30,524 bases of DNA, from assembly GCA_905203475.1 (NCBI GenBank), contig CAJKWD010000011.1:1-30524 (forward strand). Reading direction: 5' to 3'. This DNA comes from an uncultured Acholeplasmataceae bacterium. GTDB lineage: Bacteria; Bacillota_I; Bacilli_A; RF39; UBA660. How positions within the stretch are numbered: the first letter of the stretch is position 1; each line of letters begins with the position of its first letter. Of the stretch, positions 7,049 through 14,336 are shown in pieces. The notes beneath the pieces were generated by a model. That model ran no database searches. It was not told the DNA's origin and was given only the letters and a program-made list of their open reading frames with translations. A program made the position numbers and the translations under genes.

Positions 7049-8035
7049 TTATTTTAAATTAGCCTTATAAAATGTTTCAATTTTATCAAATGGAATGATA
7101 TCCATACGATCATACAAATCTGTATGAACTGCTCCAGGGATTAATAATAATTCTTTATTCTCTTTATAATGTCTTTTTTCTGTCATATTGCGATAAGCAT
7201 CTTTTGAAAAATAACAGGAATGGGCTTTATCACCGTGAATCATGAAAACAGCACTGTGAATTTCATTAGTATAAGTTAAGATTGGCATATTGATAAAAGA
7301 TAAAGAAGAAGTAGTATTCCAACCATCATTAGAATTTAAAGAGCGTTTATGATATCCTCTTTGCGTTTTATAATAATCATAATAATCTTTGACAAAAAAT
7401 GGAGCATCTTCTGGAAGTGGATCAACAACACCACCTGCTTTTTGATAAGTTCCAGTTTGATAGTCTTTGATTCTCTGCTCATTTAATTGTTTTTTTAAAT
7501 TATAACGAGCATTTTCATCCATTGCATCAAAATAACCATTCGCATTCACACGACTCATATCATACATAGTAGAAGTGACTGTTGCTTTGATTCTTGTATC
7601 AATTGCAGCAGCATTTAAAGCCATGCCACCCCAACCACAAATACCTAATATTCCAATACGTTCTGGATCTACATTTTCTTGTACAGATAAGAAATCAACA
7701 GCTGCTTGAAAATCTTCCGTATTGATATCTGGAGATGCAACAAAGCGTGGTGTTCCCCCACTTTCTCCGGTAAAAGATGGATCAAAAGCAATCGTTAAAA
7801 ATCCTCTTTTAGCGAGTTCTTGAGCATATAATCCTGAAGATTGTTCTTTTACAGCACCAAAAGGGCCACAAACAGCAATAGCAGATAATTTTCCTTGATA
7901 TTCTTTCGGCTCGTATAAATCAGCTGCTAAAGTAATACCATAGCGATTATAGAATGTAACCTTTCTATGATTGACTAAATCACTTTGTGGGAATGTCTTA
8001 TCCCATTCATTTGTTAAATTTAAAGTTTCTTTCAT
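7049..8035 (-). CDS. Alpha/beta hydrolase with cysteine nucleophile (dienelactone-hydrolase-like)
   Basis: A 328-residue cytoplasmic alpha/beta hydrolase. The nucleophile elbow is GICGWGG (131-137), so C133 takes the place of the usual serine, as in dienelactone hydrolases. D269 (MIHGDKAHS) and H304 (GAVHTDLYD) complete the likely triad. A cap segment lies at about 150-240. It resembles the YcjY-type branch of stress-related hydrolases found beside CMD, flavodoxin and SDR genes; the substrate is unknown. The start ATG at 8035 is preceded by GGAG. It is monocistronic, read from a MerR-type promoter with a 19-base spacer, which predicts induction by an electrophile-type signal through a MerR activator. 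Confidence 0.88.
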   Translation of the reverse strand: MKETLNLTNEWDKTFPQSDLVNHRKVTFYNRYGITLAADLYEPKEYQGKLSAIAVCGPFGAVKEQSSGLYAQELAKRGFLTIAFDPSFTGESGGTPRFVASPDINTEDFQAAVDFLSVQENVDPERIGILGICGWGGMALNAAAIDTRIKATVTSTMYDMSRVNANGYFDAMDENARYNLKKQLNEQRIKDYQTGTYQKAGGVVDPLPEDAPFFVKDYYDYYKTQRGYHKRSLNSNDGWNTTSSLSFINMPILTYTNEIHSAVFMIHGDKAHSCYFSKDAYRNMTEKRHYKENKELLLIPGAVHTDLYDRMDIIPFDKIETFYKANLK

Positions 8036-8061
8036 ATTTCCTCCTTTTATTTTACATATTC

Positions 8062-8092
8062 ATTGTAACAATTAAAGTTTACTTTAAGTCAA
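8062..8092 (-). promoter_or_regulatory. MerR-type promoter and operator of the alpha/beta hydrolase gene
   Basis: The -35 TTGACT (8087-8092) and -10 TACAAT (8062-8067) are separated by 19 bases, the over-long spacing of MerR-activated promoters. Inside the spacer is a dyad, TTAAAGT AA ACTTTAA. The core TTGACTTAAAG is shared with the promoter at 18623-18653. Confidence 0.78.
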
Positions 8093-8100
8093 GTTTTTTT

Positions 8101-8120
8101 GACAATCGTAACGATTTGTC
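8101..8120. repeat. Dyad upstream of the MerR-type promoter
   Basis: GACAATCGT and ACGATTTGTC form an inverted repeat with one extra base, starting 8 bases upstream of the -35. No T-run suits it as a terminator for the minus-strand genes. It may bind a second regulator. Confidence 0.4.
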
Positions 8121-8188
8121 GGATCAGGTGATATGTGTTATCAAAATACAATCATAATATGCATGAATCATTTTATTTTATAAAAAAC

Positions 8189-8220
8189 AAAAATAACTTA
8201 CATTATAGCAAGTTATTTTT
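8189..8220. terminator. Terminator at the end of the TetR operon
   Basis: AAAAATAACTT (8189-8199) and AAGTTATTTTT (8210-8220) form an 11-bp stem, just past the stop of the last operon gene. A T-rich sequence follows on the minus strand. Confidence 0.7.
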
Positions 8221-8228
8221 ATAATACT

Positions 8229-8729
8229 CTATTCATGATCAACCCACGCTGCGACTTGTTCTTTTGCACTTCTTACTTGACTACCTTTGATGGCAAGTCC
8301 TCTACCAACCTGAGCACCATAACATACTTCTTGAATCTGACTTGGGATACAAGCAAAGCCAGAACCCTCATGGGTTACAAATGGATAAATGTTTTTCCCT
8401 GTAAAATCAATATCTTTTAAAGCTGTTACTAATTCTTCTGGCATATACCCCCAATAAACTGGACTACCAAGATAAATGACATCATACTGAGATAGATCTG
8501 GTACTGGTGATACAATTGGGGCATTATGAGTCTTTTGCCTTTCACTTGCTTCTTCAATACAAGTCTGATAATCTTTAGAATAAGATACTTTTGGTTCTAC
8601 TTTAAATATATCAGCTCCTGTTAGTTCCTTAATATATTCTGCAAGAACCTCTGTATTCCCTTTTTCAATAAACCCTACAGCATAGTTTTCATCTGCTCTA
8701 CTAAAATAAATAATGATACTTTTACTCAA
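8229..8729 (-). CDS. Cytoplasmic flavodoxin
   Basis: A 166-residue flavodoxin-fold protein. The FMN phosphate loop is the long form YFSRADENYA...EKGNTEV typical of the Flavodoxin_4 group. YLGSPVYWGYMPEEL and the glycine-rich THEGSGFA loop supply the isoalloxazine contacts. It probably passes electrons or reduces quinone-like compounds in the cytoplasm. Start: TTG at 8729 gives GAGGAA a usable spacing; the in-frame GTG at 8738 is only two bases from the ribosome site. It overlaps the DUF4405 gene and is the last gene of the TetR-led operon. It differs from the exported flavodoxin of the same operon by having no signal sequence. Confidence 0.85.
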   Translation of the reverse strand: MSKSIIIYFSRADENYAVGFIEKGNTEVLAEYIKELTGADIFKVEPKVSYSKDYQTCIEEASERQKTHNAPIVSPVPDLSQYDVIYLGSPVYWGYMPEELVTALKDIDFTGKNIYPFVTHEGSGFACIPSQIQEVCYGAQVGRGLAIKGSQVRSAKEQVAAWVDHE

Positions 8730-9420
8730 ATTTATCACTTCCTCTATTTCCTTTTATATTCTGTTTATCAATAAAAGTATTTCTTATTACAAAGAAAAGA
8801 AAATATGTAAGAAAAGAAACCATACAAGCAATAGCAAACTGACCTAAGTAAAATAAATATGGATTTTGATCATAATCAAAGAACTTGAATTGTTGCAGTA
8901 AAAATAAGTCATTCCAAAGTTCAGTCTTTATAAATGTATACAATCCAAACATGATGAATAGTATCATCACAAAATAATATACATATTCAAAAGTACTACT
9001 CTTCATCTTTTTATTCATTTTTGTAAGCATCACATTCAAGTGAAGCCCCAAATGAATAGCCATAAGTAAAAATCCCCATGAAGTAGAAAACATATGTAAA
9101 TTACGACCAAACATGGTTGTTTTAAAGTGTAAGAAAGAAAATACATGGGATGAGATCATGATACTACTTACGATAATTCCTATCATTGTGATAAACAAAA
9201 GGGTGTTTATGATGATTTGGAAGGTTCTATAAAATGAATATTTGCCTTTCCATATTGTTTTATACCATTTCATATTTACAATATGGTGTAACAGGAAGAA
9301 GGTAAAAGTAATAACACCGATCACTTCATGCGTCATATTTCCTGTGATATGATATCCCATTAAAATAATAAATAAGATAAACATGATGAAATCGATTATA
9401 ATTCTCATATTCTTTTTCAT
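8722..9420 (-). CDS. DUF4405-domain membrane protein, possible b-type cytochrome
   Basis: A 232-residue protein with about six membrane segments. Histidines lie within or beside them: GYHITGNMTHEVIG (helix 1-2), LLHHIVNMKWY, GRNLHMFSTSWGFLLMAIHLGLHLNVM. This is the layout of the DUF4405/cytochrome b561-like families, where paired histidines hold heme. Heme binding here is inferred from that pattern. Its position between an exported flavodoxin and a cytoplasmic flavodoxin suggests electron transfer across the membrane. The ATG follows the upstream flavodoxin stop by two bases (TAATATG), with only a weak GGA site, so translational coupling is likely. Confidence 0.8.
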   Translation of the reverse strand: MKKNMRIIIDFIMFILFIILMGYHITGNMTHEVIGVITFTFFLLHHIVNMKWYKTIWKGKYSFYRTFQIIINTLLFITMIGIIVSSIMISSHVFSFLHFKTTMFGRNLHMFSTSWGFLLMAIHLGLHLNVMLTKMNKKMKSSTFEYVYYFVMILFIMFGLYTFIKTELWNDLFLLQQFKFFDYDQNPYLFYLGQFAIACMVSFLTYFLFFVIRNTFIDKQNIKGNRGSDKFE

Positions 9421-9421
9421 A

Positions 9422-10072
9422 TTAGAATCCTAAACCTTGTAACCAATCTACTACATCATCTTTTGAATTTCTAGCATTGTCTCCATAAATAGAAAGGCCT
9501 TCAGTAACAGTTGCATTTGGCTCTTCTTCTTGAATGTTTGCTGGTGTACCTGATAGTCCTGAACCACCATGCGTGATAAATGGTACGATGGTCTTTCCTG
9601 ATAAATCATAAGTATCTAAAAATGTATAAATTGGCATTGGCATATCTCCCCACCAGTTTGGATAACCTAAGAAAATCGTGTCATATTGGTCTATATTTTC
9701 TATCACTGTACTTAGTTCTGGTCTTGCATTTTCTTGTTGCTCTTCTTGGGCATAATCAACTAATTCATCATAATCTTCAGGATAAGTTTGAACAGTTTCT
9801 AATTGGATTAGATCTCCCCCTACTTCATCGTGAATAAAGTTTGCCACTGCTTCCGTATTACCACTCATGGAAAAATATAAAACTAATACATTGGAACCAT
9901 CCGTTACAATATTATCTGCATTATTATTACTTTCATTCTCTTGGGCAGAGTTGTTAGATTGGTTATTGTTATTAGATGTCTCTTGCTTATTTCCAGAAAG
10001 CATATAAATTGATATTCCGGCTACTGCAATAACAATTAAAACAATCATTAAAGTCATTATTTTTTTATTCAT
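9422..10072 (-). CDS. Membrane-anchored extracytoplasmic flavodoxin
   Basis: A 216-residue protein. A basic N terminus (MNKK) and a hydrophobic stretch to about residue 25 form a signal anchor without a lipobox cysteine. A low-complexity linker rich in N, Q, S and E follows (about 30-60). A complete flavodoxin domain covers about 63-216, with the FMN loop SMSGNTEAVANF, the YPNWWGDMP contact loop and THGGSGLSGTP. The flavodoxin therefore appears to sit outside the membrane, unlike classic flavodoxins. Start: ATG at 10072 has GGAGG at 7-base spacing; an ATG two codons earlier is too close. It overlaps the amidohydrolase stop and is followed directly by the DUF4405 gene. Whether FMN is loaded outside is unknown. 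Confidence 0.88.
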   Translation of the reverse strand: MNKKIMTLMIVLIVIAVAGISIYMLSGNKQETSNNNNQSNNSAQENESNNNADNIVTDGSNVLVLYFSMSGNTEAVANFIHDEVGGDLIQLETVQTYPEDYDELVDYAQEEQQENARPELSTVIENIDQYDTIFLGYPNWWGDMPMPIYTFLDTYDLSGKTIVPFITHGGSGLSGTPANIQEEEPNATVTEGLSIYGDNARNSKDDVVDWLQGLGF

Positions 10073-10991
10073 TTTCATCCCTCCTATTTATCATATTTAT
10101 CATATTATTTTTTAATATTCTTTCTTTTTCTTCCGATGTGATATCCATACGGTCAATTGCATCTAGTATTTCTTTAGTTGCACCTGCAGGCATAATTCCC
10201 AGTGGAGCATCTGTTCCAAAAACCAAGTGGTCGATTCCAAAATAATTTTTAGCTAAATCTAATGCTTCTGGATTTCCTAAAATTGCAGTATCGACGTAAA
10301 ATTTCTTAAAATCAGACTCTTTTTCTTCTCCTAAAATATACTTAATTCTTCCAGCAAAGAATGGTATCATTGCACCAGCATGATGGACAATGATTTTTAA
10401 ATTAGGATATTTTTGAAAAATTCCTTTTTCTACAATCTGCAGCATTGCCTGTGATAATTCATATTCCCAACTAAATACAAGATTGTTATCCGGTTTTCTG
10501 TTATCAAATACCGGGTGTAACCAAATAATTAAATTATGTTTGTTAGCAATTTCATATATTTTTAAATACTCATCATCGGCAATACTCTTTCCTAAAGCTC
10601 TTGTAAACAGTTGAATACCAAATAACTCTTTATTCTTTACGACTTGGTTTTCCATAATATCAATGGCTCCATCGATATGATTCATGGGTATCATTGCTAC
10701 TCCACCATAAAATAGATCCTGATTTTCTCTTATTGTTTCAATGAGTTCTTCATTTGCTTCTTTGCAAAGTTCATAAGACATATCTTTATCAGTATAATCT
10801 TCTGGGTTTACATTCACATAAGATATGATTTGTTTTACATGAGGAGTCATTGTTTCTCTTCTTTTTGTGATATCCGTTAATACTTCATTTTGAATAAATG
10901 GTAAGTACTTTGGAATGTCGGAATTTATTCTTAACATCTTTTCATAAAACTTTGGCAATAATACATGAGCAAACGTATCAATTTTTTGCAT
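10065..10991 (-). CDS. Amidohydrolase-family (ACMSD-like) hydrolase or decarboxylase
   Basis: A 308-residue TIM-barrel metal enzyme of the amidohydrolase-2 family. Candidate metal ligands are H9, H159 (IIWLHPVFD), H203 or H204 (IIVHHAG) and D261 (VFGTDAPLG). The N-terminal HxH motif is altered to F7-A-H9, so the first histidine is absent, as seen in some decarboxylase-like branches. Relatives act on aromatic carboxylates such as aminocarboxymuconate or resorcylate. With CMD-type and flavin proteins in the same operon, an aromatic or quinone-like substrate is plausible, but this is inference. The ATG follows AAAGGAG. It lies 30 bases after the flavoprotein gene. Confidence 0.85.
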   Translation of the reverse strand: MQKIDTFAHVLLPKFYEKMLRINSDIPKYLPFIQNEVLTDITKRRETMTPHVKQIISYVNVNPEDYTDKDMSYELCKEANEELIETIRENQDLFYGGVAMIPMNHIDGAIDIMENQVVKNKELFGIQLFTRALGKSIADDEYLKIYEIANKHNLIIWLHPVFDNRKPDNNLVFSWEYELSQAMLQIVEKGIFQKYPNLKIIVHHAGAMIPFFAGRIKYILGEEKESDFKKFYVDTAILGNPEALDLAKNYFGIDHLVFGTDAPLGIMPAGATKEILDAIDRMDITSEEKERILKNNMINMINRRDENE

Positions 10992-11021
10992 ATCATCATA
11001 CTCCTTTCCAATTTGATTGAT

Positions 11022-11555
11022 CTAAAGACTCTTCCCTAAATGATAGGCTTCTTCCATATACTGTTTTTCTGTACTAGCACCTCTATATCCGTATCCTTTT
11101 GCTAGTATCATACCTTGGTTTTCCAAGTTTAAATAATCAATTAAAATATCAATATGTTTTTCTATTCCACTCATAACTTGTTCATCGTTATTCCAAGCAG
11201 TTGCGATAAAAGCTGATTTTAAATGTTTTCGTTGTATTTGTCCATTTCTAGAATAGAATCGATCAATCGCACTTTTTATTTGAGCAGAAAAGCCAAAGTA
11301 ATAAATTGGAGTCGCAAACACAATCATATTTGATTCCAAAATGGTATCTAAAATCTTTGGCATATCATCTTGAAAAGCACATGGGCCATTCATTCCACAA
11401 CGATCACATCCAATACACGGATGAATCCTTAAAAATGGCGCATCAAATCTTGTTATTTTATGTCCGTTTTCTTCGGCACCTCTTATAAATTCATTCACCA
11501 AAGTATTAGAAGTACCATTTTTATGGGGACTTCCTGTTAAAACTACAATCTTCAT
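11022..11555 (-). CDS. NADPH-dependent FMN reductase / iron-sulfur flavoprotein family
   Basis: A 177-residue flavodoxin-like protein. TGSPHKNGTSNTL (7-19) is the FMN phosphate loop. HPCIGCDRCGMNGPC (about 45-59) is the compact cysteine cluster of the archaeal and clostridial iron-sulfur flavoproteins. ATPIYYFGFSAQIKSAIDRFY supplies the flavin-contact loop. Family members move electrons or reduce quinones and nitro-aromatics; a 4Fe-4S cluster is expected but not proven. The ATG follows GAGGTGA and overlaps the CMD gene stop by four bases, so the two are translationally coupled. Confidence 0.87.
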   Translation of the reverse strand: MKIVVLTGSPHKNGTSNTLVNEFIRGAEENGHKITRFDAPFLRIHPCIGCDRCGMNGPCAFQDDMPKILDTILESNMIVFATPIYYFGFSAQIKSAIDRFYSRNGQIQRKHLKSAFIATAWNNDEQVMSGIEKHIDILIDYLNLENQGMILAKGYGYRGASTEKQYMEEAYHLGKSL

Positions 11556-12325
11556 TTTGTCACCTCATCAATGCAGCTTAATGCATTTAACGCTCTAGGA
11601 TAACCAATATATGGAAGTAATTGTGTTACTGTTTCAATTAAAAATTCACGTGTATTTCCAACATTTAAATTACCTTGAATATGTCCTTTTACTTGTGGCT
11701 CACAACCTCCTAATGAAATCAACATAGCAAATGTCAATATTTCCCTTGTCTTTATGTCTAAATATTTTCTTGTATAATAATCTCCAAAACAATTTGCACT
11801 TAAATAATCTTGAATATGTTTCTCATCATCTGGCGCATTCTTTCTCATAGTTTCAATATTATCATTTCCGAATATTTCTTTTTGCGTTTTTAATCCTTCT
11901 TCAAATCTATCTTCGTAAGAAACCAGTTTTCCCCCTGTCACTGGAAGTTTTACTCCATTTGCTTCTAATACTTGATTTGTATCGTAAATAATATCAAACA
12001 CTCTTGCAATACCACAATATGGTACAGCTTGGTAAACAATTTCCATAATTTCTTCCGGGGCAATTCCAATATTTAATCCCGCAGCTAAAAATACTTTATA
12101 ACGATCTCTTGTATTTTGTGCAATCATACTTGCCAAAATAATCATCCATCTTAACTTTTTATCATAGTTCCCATGTTCATAAACTTCATCAAAAGCGAAG
12201 TTTAAGAATGTCTCAACATATTCTGGATTTGTCTCTTCCATTGGTCTCGTTTCTCCTGCTGGAGCATATTTCACATCATTAAATATTTCGTCGTGATTTT
12301 CTAATGCATTTTTTGTAATACTCAT
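11552..12325 (-). CDS. Double-domain carboxymuconolactone decarboxylase (CMD) family protein
   Basis: A 257-residue protein with two CMD domains in tandem, at about 40-125 and 160-250. The first reads LRWMIILASMIAQNTRDRYKVFLAAGLNIGIAPEEIMEIV; the second has EILTFAMLISLGGCEPQVKGHIQGNLNVG. A cysteine and a histidine lie in the second, but not the CxxC of AhpD, so peroxidase activity is doubtful. Relatives include gamma-carboxymuconolactone decarboxylases, and many act in stress operons with unknown chemistry. The ATG follows AAGGAGG. It is the third gene of the operon. Confidence 0.88.
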   Translation of the reverse strand: MSITKNALENHDEIFNDVKYAPAGETRPMEETNPEYVETFLNFAFDEVYEHGNYDKKLRWMIILASMIAQNTRDRYKVFLAAGLNIGIAPEEIMEIVYQAVPYCGIARVFDIIYDTNQVLEANGVKLPVTGGKLVSYEDRFEEGLKTQKEIFGNDNIETMRKNAPDDEKHIQDYLSANCFGDYYTRKYLDIKTREILTFAMLISLGGCEPQVKGHIQGNLNVGNTREFLIETVTQLLPYIGYPRALNALSCIDEVTK

Positions 12326-12338
12326 AAAGCATTCCTCC

Positions 12339-12860
12339 TTAATTTTCTAATTTTTCAATTGTAATTTTTCCAGATAAGTTTTCTATCTGTTCTATTCCTT
12401 CAGTAGCATTTCCTAGTTCATATAAACCACTTGCTGAACTAAATGAATCATAAAACATGACAACGTCTCCCCAAGGTTCGTAATATGCAAGTATTCCTGC
12501 TTTTCCACCATTTGCCCTAGGCGTATTATTAACATCTAGCCCCTTTACAGGATAGAATATTTTCTCATTAGAACTAAAATTTTCTACTTCCATTGTAAGT
12601 GGTAACTGTTCATATAAATCTTGGGCTGCTTCACTCTCATTTAACTCAAATGTAATTTTATGACTTCCATCACCTACGCGAATCCTCATTGTTTCTACTG
12701 CCTCCTCTTCTAATGAATCATTACTTTCTTCTTTCCTATTTTCATCCACTACAGTATTTTCTACCTCATTTGTATTGCTCGTATGATTTTGATTTAAAAT
12801 AAAATATCCAATTCCAATCATCATCACAATTGCTATGATTATGATAATTACTTTTCTCAC
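12339..12860 (-). CDS. Membrane-anchored cyclophilin-like fold protein
   Basis: A 173-residue protein. Residues 1-22 are a signal anchor (RKVIIIIIAIVMMIGIGYFIL) and no lipobox is seen. An acidic linker runs to about residue 55. The rest is the small beta barrel of the cyclophilin-like family (PF18050 type): MRIRVGDGSHKITFELNESEAAQDLYEQLPLT and the later VVMFYDSFSSASGLYELG. These domains are not known to be prolyl isomerases; they often occur beside flavodoxins and CMD proteins in redox operons. The start is GTG at 12860, after AGGAG. It follows the TetR stop by 10 bases. Confidence 0.8.
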   Translation of the reverse strand: MRKVIIIIIAIVMMIGIGYFILNQNHTSNTNEVENTVVDENRKEESNDSLEEEAVETMRIRVGDGSHKITFELNESEAAQDLYEQLPLTMEVENFSSNEKIFYPVKGLDVNNTPRANGGKAGILAYYEPWGDVVMFYDSFSSASGLYELGNATEGIEQIENLSGKITIEKLEN

Positions 12861-12870
12861 CTGTTTCTCC

Positions 12871-13482
12871 TTATCCTAATAATTTCTTGATTCCCATATA
12901 AGCTAATTCGTAAATAGAATAATGTGGGTATTTTATACCAGCTTGTTTCATGGCTATTTTCTGTTTTTCTGTTAAAACTGCATATGGATAAATACCAAAC
13001 ATCAATGGGAAAAATGAGTAGATAAATTCTGTTACTTCTGTTTCTGACATTTCTGGAAAGAATTGTTTTAAACAAAGTTTGACAGCTCGAATTGCATTCC
13101 CATATGACTTTTTAAATTCAATTAATTTTTCTATTCTACTATTTTCTTCTAAGTCATACATGTTCATAGACAATAATTTTAATAAGCGTTCTTTTTGTTC
13201 AATTGTATGAGCTAATAATTTTGCAAATTCATCTTTTGTTAAAACCTTGTTTTTTTCTCTGATTTCATTTAGCTCTACTGTCCATTTTTCATATTCTTTT
13301 TGAAACATAGCTAAAAAAATCTCTTCTTTGGTTTCGAAATAATTGTAAATAGATGGTCTAGAAAATGTTGTTTGTTCGCTGATAAATTTCATAGTAATAT
13401 CTTTAAATTGATATTGATCATATAACTTTTCACAAGCTTTGATAATTTCTTCTTTTCTAAGATCTGCATGTTCTTGATGCAT
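12871..13482 (-). CDS. TetR-family transcriptional regulator
   Basis: A 203-residue regulator. The N-terminal helix-turn-helix (about 10-55) reads EEIIKACEKLYDQYQFKDITMKFISEQTTFSRPSIYNYFETKEEIFLAMF. The C-terminal ligand domain is helical and not related to a well-known ligand class. Start: ATG at 13482 is preceded by GGGAGGAAG; upstream in-frame codons would run through the operator. It is the first gene of an eight-gene minus-strand operon. Two identical palindromes in its promoter suggest it represses itself and all downstream genes; this regulation is inferred from the sites. Confidence 0.9.
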   Translation of the reverse strand: MHQEHADLRKEEIIKACEKLYDQYQFKDITMKFISEQTTFSRPSIYNYFETKEEIFLAMFQKEYEKWTVELNEIREKNKVLTKDEFAKLLAHTIEQKERLLKLLSMNMYDLEENSRIEKLIEFKKSYGNAIRAVKLCLKQFFPEMSETEVTEFIYSFFPLMFGIYPYAVLTEKQKIAMKQAGIKYPHYSIYELAYMGIKKLLG

Positions 13483-13497
13483 ATTCTTCCTCCCTTC

Positions 13498-13554
13498 TGA
13501 CACTGTGTCAATTTTATACAATTTCATTATATCTTTATTCTGACACTGTGTCAA
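13498..13554 (-). promoter_or_regulatory. TetR operon promoter with two identical operators
   Basis: TGACACTGTGTCA, a perfect palindrome, occurs at 13498-13510 and again at 13541-13553, centres 43 bases apart. The promoter is TTGACA (13549-13554) and TATAAT (13526-13531) with 17 bases between. One operator covers the -35 and spacer; the other lies just past the start of transcription. The arrangement is that of an autorepressed promoter. Confidence 0.88.
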
Positions 13555-13569
13555 TACTGCTGTAAAAAA

Positions 13570-13800
13570 AATTACGAACTATTTCGTAAGTCTATAAAAT
13601 ATTTGTTCGTGCCTGAACATCAAAATCAGAATAATTGGCAATAAAATAACATCCTTCTTGATGATAGAATGGCTTTTTCCAAATAAATACTCATCAGAAA
13701 TATGATCAAAATAGAAATTGTAACTCCATTGTCTCTAATCTTCTCTATAAAAGTTTTTAAAGCCAATCACATAATCTGTGAGTAACTCCACAGTACTGTG
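13570..13800 (-). pseudogene. Possible decayed gene fragment
   Basis: The 330-base stretch between the TetR promoter and mscL has no intact gene. On the minus strand, protein-like text runs on across all three frames. In order these are STVELLTDYVIGFKNF, then FIEKIRDNGVTISILI, then DHISDEYLFGKSHS, then FYHQEGCYFIANYSDF and DVQARTNIL before a stop. The pieces join in order if a few frameshifts are allowed, which suggests a lost reading frame. I do not recognise the family. Some of this could be chance in AT-rich DNA. Confidence 0.35.
13789..13800. repeat. 12-bp palindrome upstream of mscL
   Basis: CACAGTACTGTG is a perfect palindrome, at the -35 position of the mscL promoter. CTGTG at 13776-13780 gives a competing partner. 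A T-run follows at 13801-13806. Confidence 0.45.
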
Positions 13801-13814
13801 TTTTTTCTTACTTC

Positions 13815-13823
13815 TGTTATAAT
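13815..13823 (+). promoter_or_regulatory. Extended -10 promoter of mscL
   Basis: TGTTATAAT is an extended -10 with a perfect TATAAT at 13818-13823. The -35 region is poor and overlaps the palindrome at 13789-13800. Confidence 0.55.
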
Positions 13824-13884
13824 TCAAAATATGATTGAATTTCACAAATTGTTATGTTATTCTACTATTATCGAGGTGATTAAA

Positions 13885-14319
13885 TTGAAAAAGAATGCAA
13901 ATAAAAAAGAACTAGTAAAGAAAGGAAACTCAACATTAAAAGAGTTTAAACAATTCATTTCTAAAGGAAATGTCATGGACCTTGCAGTAGGTGTTATTAT
14001 TGGATCTGCTTTTGGAAAAATTGTTACATCAATGGTAAATGATATTTTAACACCCATCATTGGTATTTTAATTGGCGGATTAGATTTCTCAGCACTTCAT
14101 ATTAAAATTGGAGATGCAACCATTCAATATGGTATGTTTTTACAAAATGTCATTGATTTTCTAATTGTTGCTTCTTGTATTTTTATCTTTATTAAAATTG
14201 TTTACAAAATTACGCATAAACAAGAAAAGGAAGAAAAGAAGAAAAAAGAAGAACAAATTATTTTATTAGAAGAAATACGCGATTTACTAAAAGAACAAAC
14301 TCACAAAAAAAATCTTTAG
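13885..14319 (+). CDS. mscL: Large-conductance mechanosensitive channel MscL
   Basis: A 144-residue channel subunit that opens under membrane tension to release solutes. The first helix carries the family signature KGNVMDLAVGVIIGSAFGKIVTSMVNDILTPIIG. A short periplasmic loop (SALHIKIGDATIQYG), the second membrane helix (FLQNVIDFLIVASCIFIFIKIV) and the charged C-terminal bundle helix follow in order. Start: TTG at 13885 lies 6 bases after GAGGTGAT, and gives a basic N-terminal extension KKNANKKELVKKG. The N terminus is about 15 residues longer than in E. coli MscL. It is the only plus-strand gene in this area, with its own promoter and a shared terminator. Confidence 0.95.
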   Translation: MKKNANKKELVKKGNSTLKEFKQFISKGNVMDLAVGVIIGSAFGKIVTSMVNDILTPIIGILIGGLDFSALHIKIGDATIQYGMFLQNVIDFLIVASCIFIFIKIVYKITHKQEKEEKKKKEEQIILLEEIRDLLKEQTHKKNL

Positions 14320-14336
14320 TTACTAAAGATTTTTTT
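14306..14336. terminator. Bidirectional terminator between mscL and the DUF2798 gene
   Basis: Arms 14306-14320 and 14322-14336 are perfectly complementary around one base, with A-run and T-run ends. It covers the mscL stop and touches the convergent DUF2798 stop. Confidence 0.85.

Noticed and set aside
12857..13075. Minus-strand open frame overlapping the TetR gene
   Set aside because: It is in another frame of the TetR gene, which has a recognisable helix-turn-helix and the better ribosome site.
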